Below are positions 62,121-64,000 of a stretch of DNA of 64,000 nucleotides, one piece after another. The stretch is from Eopsaltria australis. Its lineage: Eukaryota; Chordata; Aves; Passeriformes; Petroicidae. The position numbers were made by a program, and so were the translations under genes. Every line of letters starts with the position of its first letter. The stretch's first letter is position 1. Below the pieces are notes generated by a model, which saw only the letters and a program-made list of their open reading frames with translations, made no database searches and was not told the DNA's origin. Location of the stretch: NCBI GenBank assembly GCA_034509425.1, contig JAVTVJ010000450.1:620001-684000 (forward strand). The letters run 5' to 3'.

Positions 62121-62767
62121 TTATGGCTTTTCTGTCCATTCGGTACTGGAATGCTGCTGCTGAGGACAGCAGCCCTGGTGTTGGCACAATTCCCAGCAGA
62201 GTGGGGTGTGCAGGGGCCTTTCCAAGCTGGAAGAACCTCCAGGGAAGCCGGGAGAGGCAGCGGTGCCTGCAGCTCGTGTGACAGATGCTGGCAGGACCTG
62301 GGTGGGACCAGGAGCAGCAGCAGACAAACCCTCCCACACCTACAAACAAAGCCCTGGGAAGCACTTGGAGACCAGGAAAGCTCAGGGCACCACCACTATC
62401 ACCAGGGCAGATGGCACAGAAGGGCACTGGAGCCCTACCAGCTCTTTGGGGACCTTTGGTACCCACCCGGCACAAAGCCCTGGACTCTGTGAGTGCTGCA
62501 CCCACCCTGGCTGACAGAGCTGCCTTGGCACAGCTCAGGGGAACACCCTGCCCTCCCAGTGCCAGCTGCAGGCTGTGCCCTGCCCTTGCTCCAGCTCCAT
62601 CCAGCAGCAGTGGGCACAGCTTTCCTGGTAGAGGGAATCCTCCTCTTTAGTGCCAGAGCTGCAGGAGGGGGTGAGGATGTTGAGGAATACCAGTGACAGT
62701 GAGAGGGAGACCCCTGGAACCACACCCTGCCCAACCTGAAGCAAACCCAGCAGGCAGAAGGATGAGT
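62121..62767. other. GC-rich block ahead of a CR1 tail, origin unclear
   Basis: GC content rises sharply here, with long overlapping open frames in at least five reading frames, including 177 codons on the minus strand (61,972-62,505) and 121 on the plus strand. Open frames in so many phases argue for composition and against coding. CpGs are few, unlike at 11.55 kb, so it is not a CpG island. It may be an unrecognised GC-rich repeat or the decayed upstream part of the CR1 that follows. Confidence 0.4.
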
Positions 62768-62910
62768 GCTCTGGAGGATTCCCCCTCCCTGGGAATGTCC
62801 AATTCAGGCTGGAGGGCTTTGAGCAGCCTGTCCCTGCTCATGGCAGAGGAAATGGACTGCATGGTCTTTGAGGTCCCTTCCAACACAAACCATTCTAGGA
62901 TTCTATGACT
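62768..62910 (+). mobile_element. CR1 LINE 3' end, sense orientation
   Basis: The segment reads TTTGAGCAGCCTGTCCCTGC, CATGGCAGAGGAAATGGACT, TGAGGTCCCTTCCAACACAA and ends CATTCTAGGATTCTATGACT. This is the CR1 3' untranslated region with its terminal ATTCTATG repeat preserved. The preserved tail fixes the orientation and the 3' boundary at about 62,910. The 5' limit is uncertain because the upstream DNA is GC-rich but not recognisably CR1. Confidence 0.88.
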
Positions 62911-64000
62911 CCCTGTTCTCCTGGCTGAATGCAGTGACAGGAGCAATGGGATGAATCAAGAAATTGAAGAAATGGAAACAGATTCCAGTGCATCCCCTCC
63001 ATAACTGTCCCACTGGCCCTACTGCTTCTCACAATGGGTGTGGAACCAAACAATAGCACACCTTGCTGGCTGCTTGGTCGGTGCCTTCAGAGCTTGCATT
63101 AAAGGCCATTTTCTATTCATTTCATAGCAGAAAGCCAAGTCTGACTTTCCTACCTTAAACCAAGATCACTGCCATTCTCTGAAAGCTATTTTTTGCCCAC
63201 TTCTCTACATCTCAGAGTTCTAAACATTTGAGCCATAGTCACATCTTTACTACTTTGGCAGAGAGCAGGATTTGATTAACAAACTCTTCAGCTGCTGTAT
63301 TTTGCAGCTAGTATTCAAAATATCAGGCCCAGGTAGGGCAGAAATGAATCTTGCACCTTTCCCTCCACCTAAAGGGTGTCAACCCTAATACCATCATTTC
63401 AGATGCCTTTATGGCACATATTTAGGTCTGCAGCTACATTTGCATGCATTCATTCATTTAATACCAAGCCTGACATTTGTAAAAAAATATACAGCTGGTA
63501 AATGAGAGAGTTGTCTTATTCTTCAGAAGTAGAAATTTCAGATTTTAATGTCAAAAGATAAAAATAACTGTTGGGGTTTTGTTTGGTTGGTTTTTTTCCT
63601 TCACTGTAGGGAGAATTTTTATAAAAGGAGATTTACAATTTCAAACTAAACAAGCAAATTGTGTTTGCACTGCAACTTTCTTCCTTACCAATTTCAGTTG
63701 TTTTCAGAGAAAAAGGGGAGGAGAAGGCTACATGAAGATGAAAGGGAAATTTACCCCAATGGTGAGCTCTCAAAAGCTGAACAGTACAAAGAAAACCTGA
63801 TCAAAAAACTTATTACCAGAAACTGGAATGACTATATGTGTCTGGGGAGGGGGAGAAATGCAATATCACAAGCAAAGAAAATTCAAATACAATAGAAAAT
63901 GGTGCTGGATGTCCACTGGGAGATGGAATGATTTCCTCAGAGCTCATGGGAAATTACTGCATGGATATCTGAATGATGGGTCATATCTGGTGTTGAAACC
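62911..64000. other. Unique DNA to the end of the window
   Basis: No gene or repeat was recognised. Two short overlapping plus ORFs (73 and 78 codons, 63,579-63,895) are lysine-rich at the end, with RKRGGEGYMKMKGKF in one frame, and have no family match that I can name. Confidence 0.5.

Noticed and set aside
61972..62505. 177-codon minus-strand open frame as a gene
   Set aside because: It lies mostly in a GC-rich block where at least four other frames are also open, and the translation shows no domain.
1..64000. Bacterial or phage features (operons, CRISPR arrays, rRNA/tRNA genes, defence systems)
   Set aside because: Gene density, ORF lengths, CpG depletion and CR1/LTR repeats all indicate vertebrate nuclear DNA, and no regularly spaced repeats or tRNA-like internal promoter boxes were seen.

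Overview
The window looks like nuclear, non-coding DNA from a bird, most likely a passerine. The evidence is eight fragments of the avian LINE family CR1 (typical 3' ends and two pieces of reverse-transcriptase ORF), plus one retroviral-type solo LTR of a kind I associate with songbird genomes. The sequence is AT-rich and CpG-poor, with many short A/T tracts. There are no bacterial features: no operons, ribosome-binding-site-led ORFs, tRNA/rRNA genes or CRISPR arrays. The species and chromosome cannot be read from the sequence.

No complete protein-coding gene could be identified. Nearly all ORFs are short, lack recognisable domains and overlap ORFs on the other strand or in other frames, as expected by chance. 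The best single coding candidate is an 86-base, exon-like segment at 23,141-23,226 (+), open in one frame between a good acceptor and a near-consensus donor. I do not recognise its peptide. Weaker exon-like segments lie on the minus strand at 44,718-44,768 and 58,609-58,756. Two ORFs merit a search: 113 aa (minus, 2,659-3,000) and 201 aa (minus, 9,795-10,400). The window is best read as a very large intron or a gene desert.

Layout: 1-2.6 kb, a CR1 RT fragment and AT-rich DNA; 2.6-11.4 kb, mostly unique DNA; 11.55-11.79 kb, a sharp CpG-dense patch followed by a TTTG microsatellite; 12-23 kb, unique DNA with several homeodomain-motif-rich, conserved-looking blocks and two perfect hairpins; 23.1 kb, the candidate exon; 23-35 kb, unique DNA with a truncated CR1 tail and a 24-bp tandem duplication; 36-53 kb, the repeat-rich part, with five CR1 fragments and a 598-bp antisense LTR that abuts a CR1; 53-62 kb, mostly unique, with a TAATTA-rich block near 60.7-61.1 kb; 62-63 kb, GC-rich and ending in a CR1 tail.

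I found no convincing undescribed system. The most useful leads are the 86-base candidate exon, the isolated CpG island, the LTR/CR1 junction and the candidate regulatory blocks. Conservation claims are inferred from composition and motifs only, because no alignment was available.
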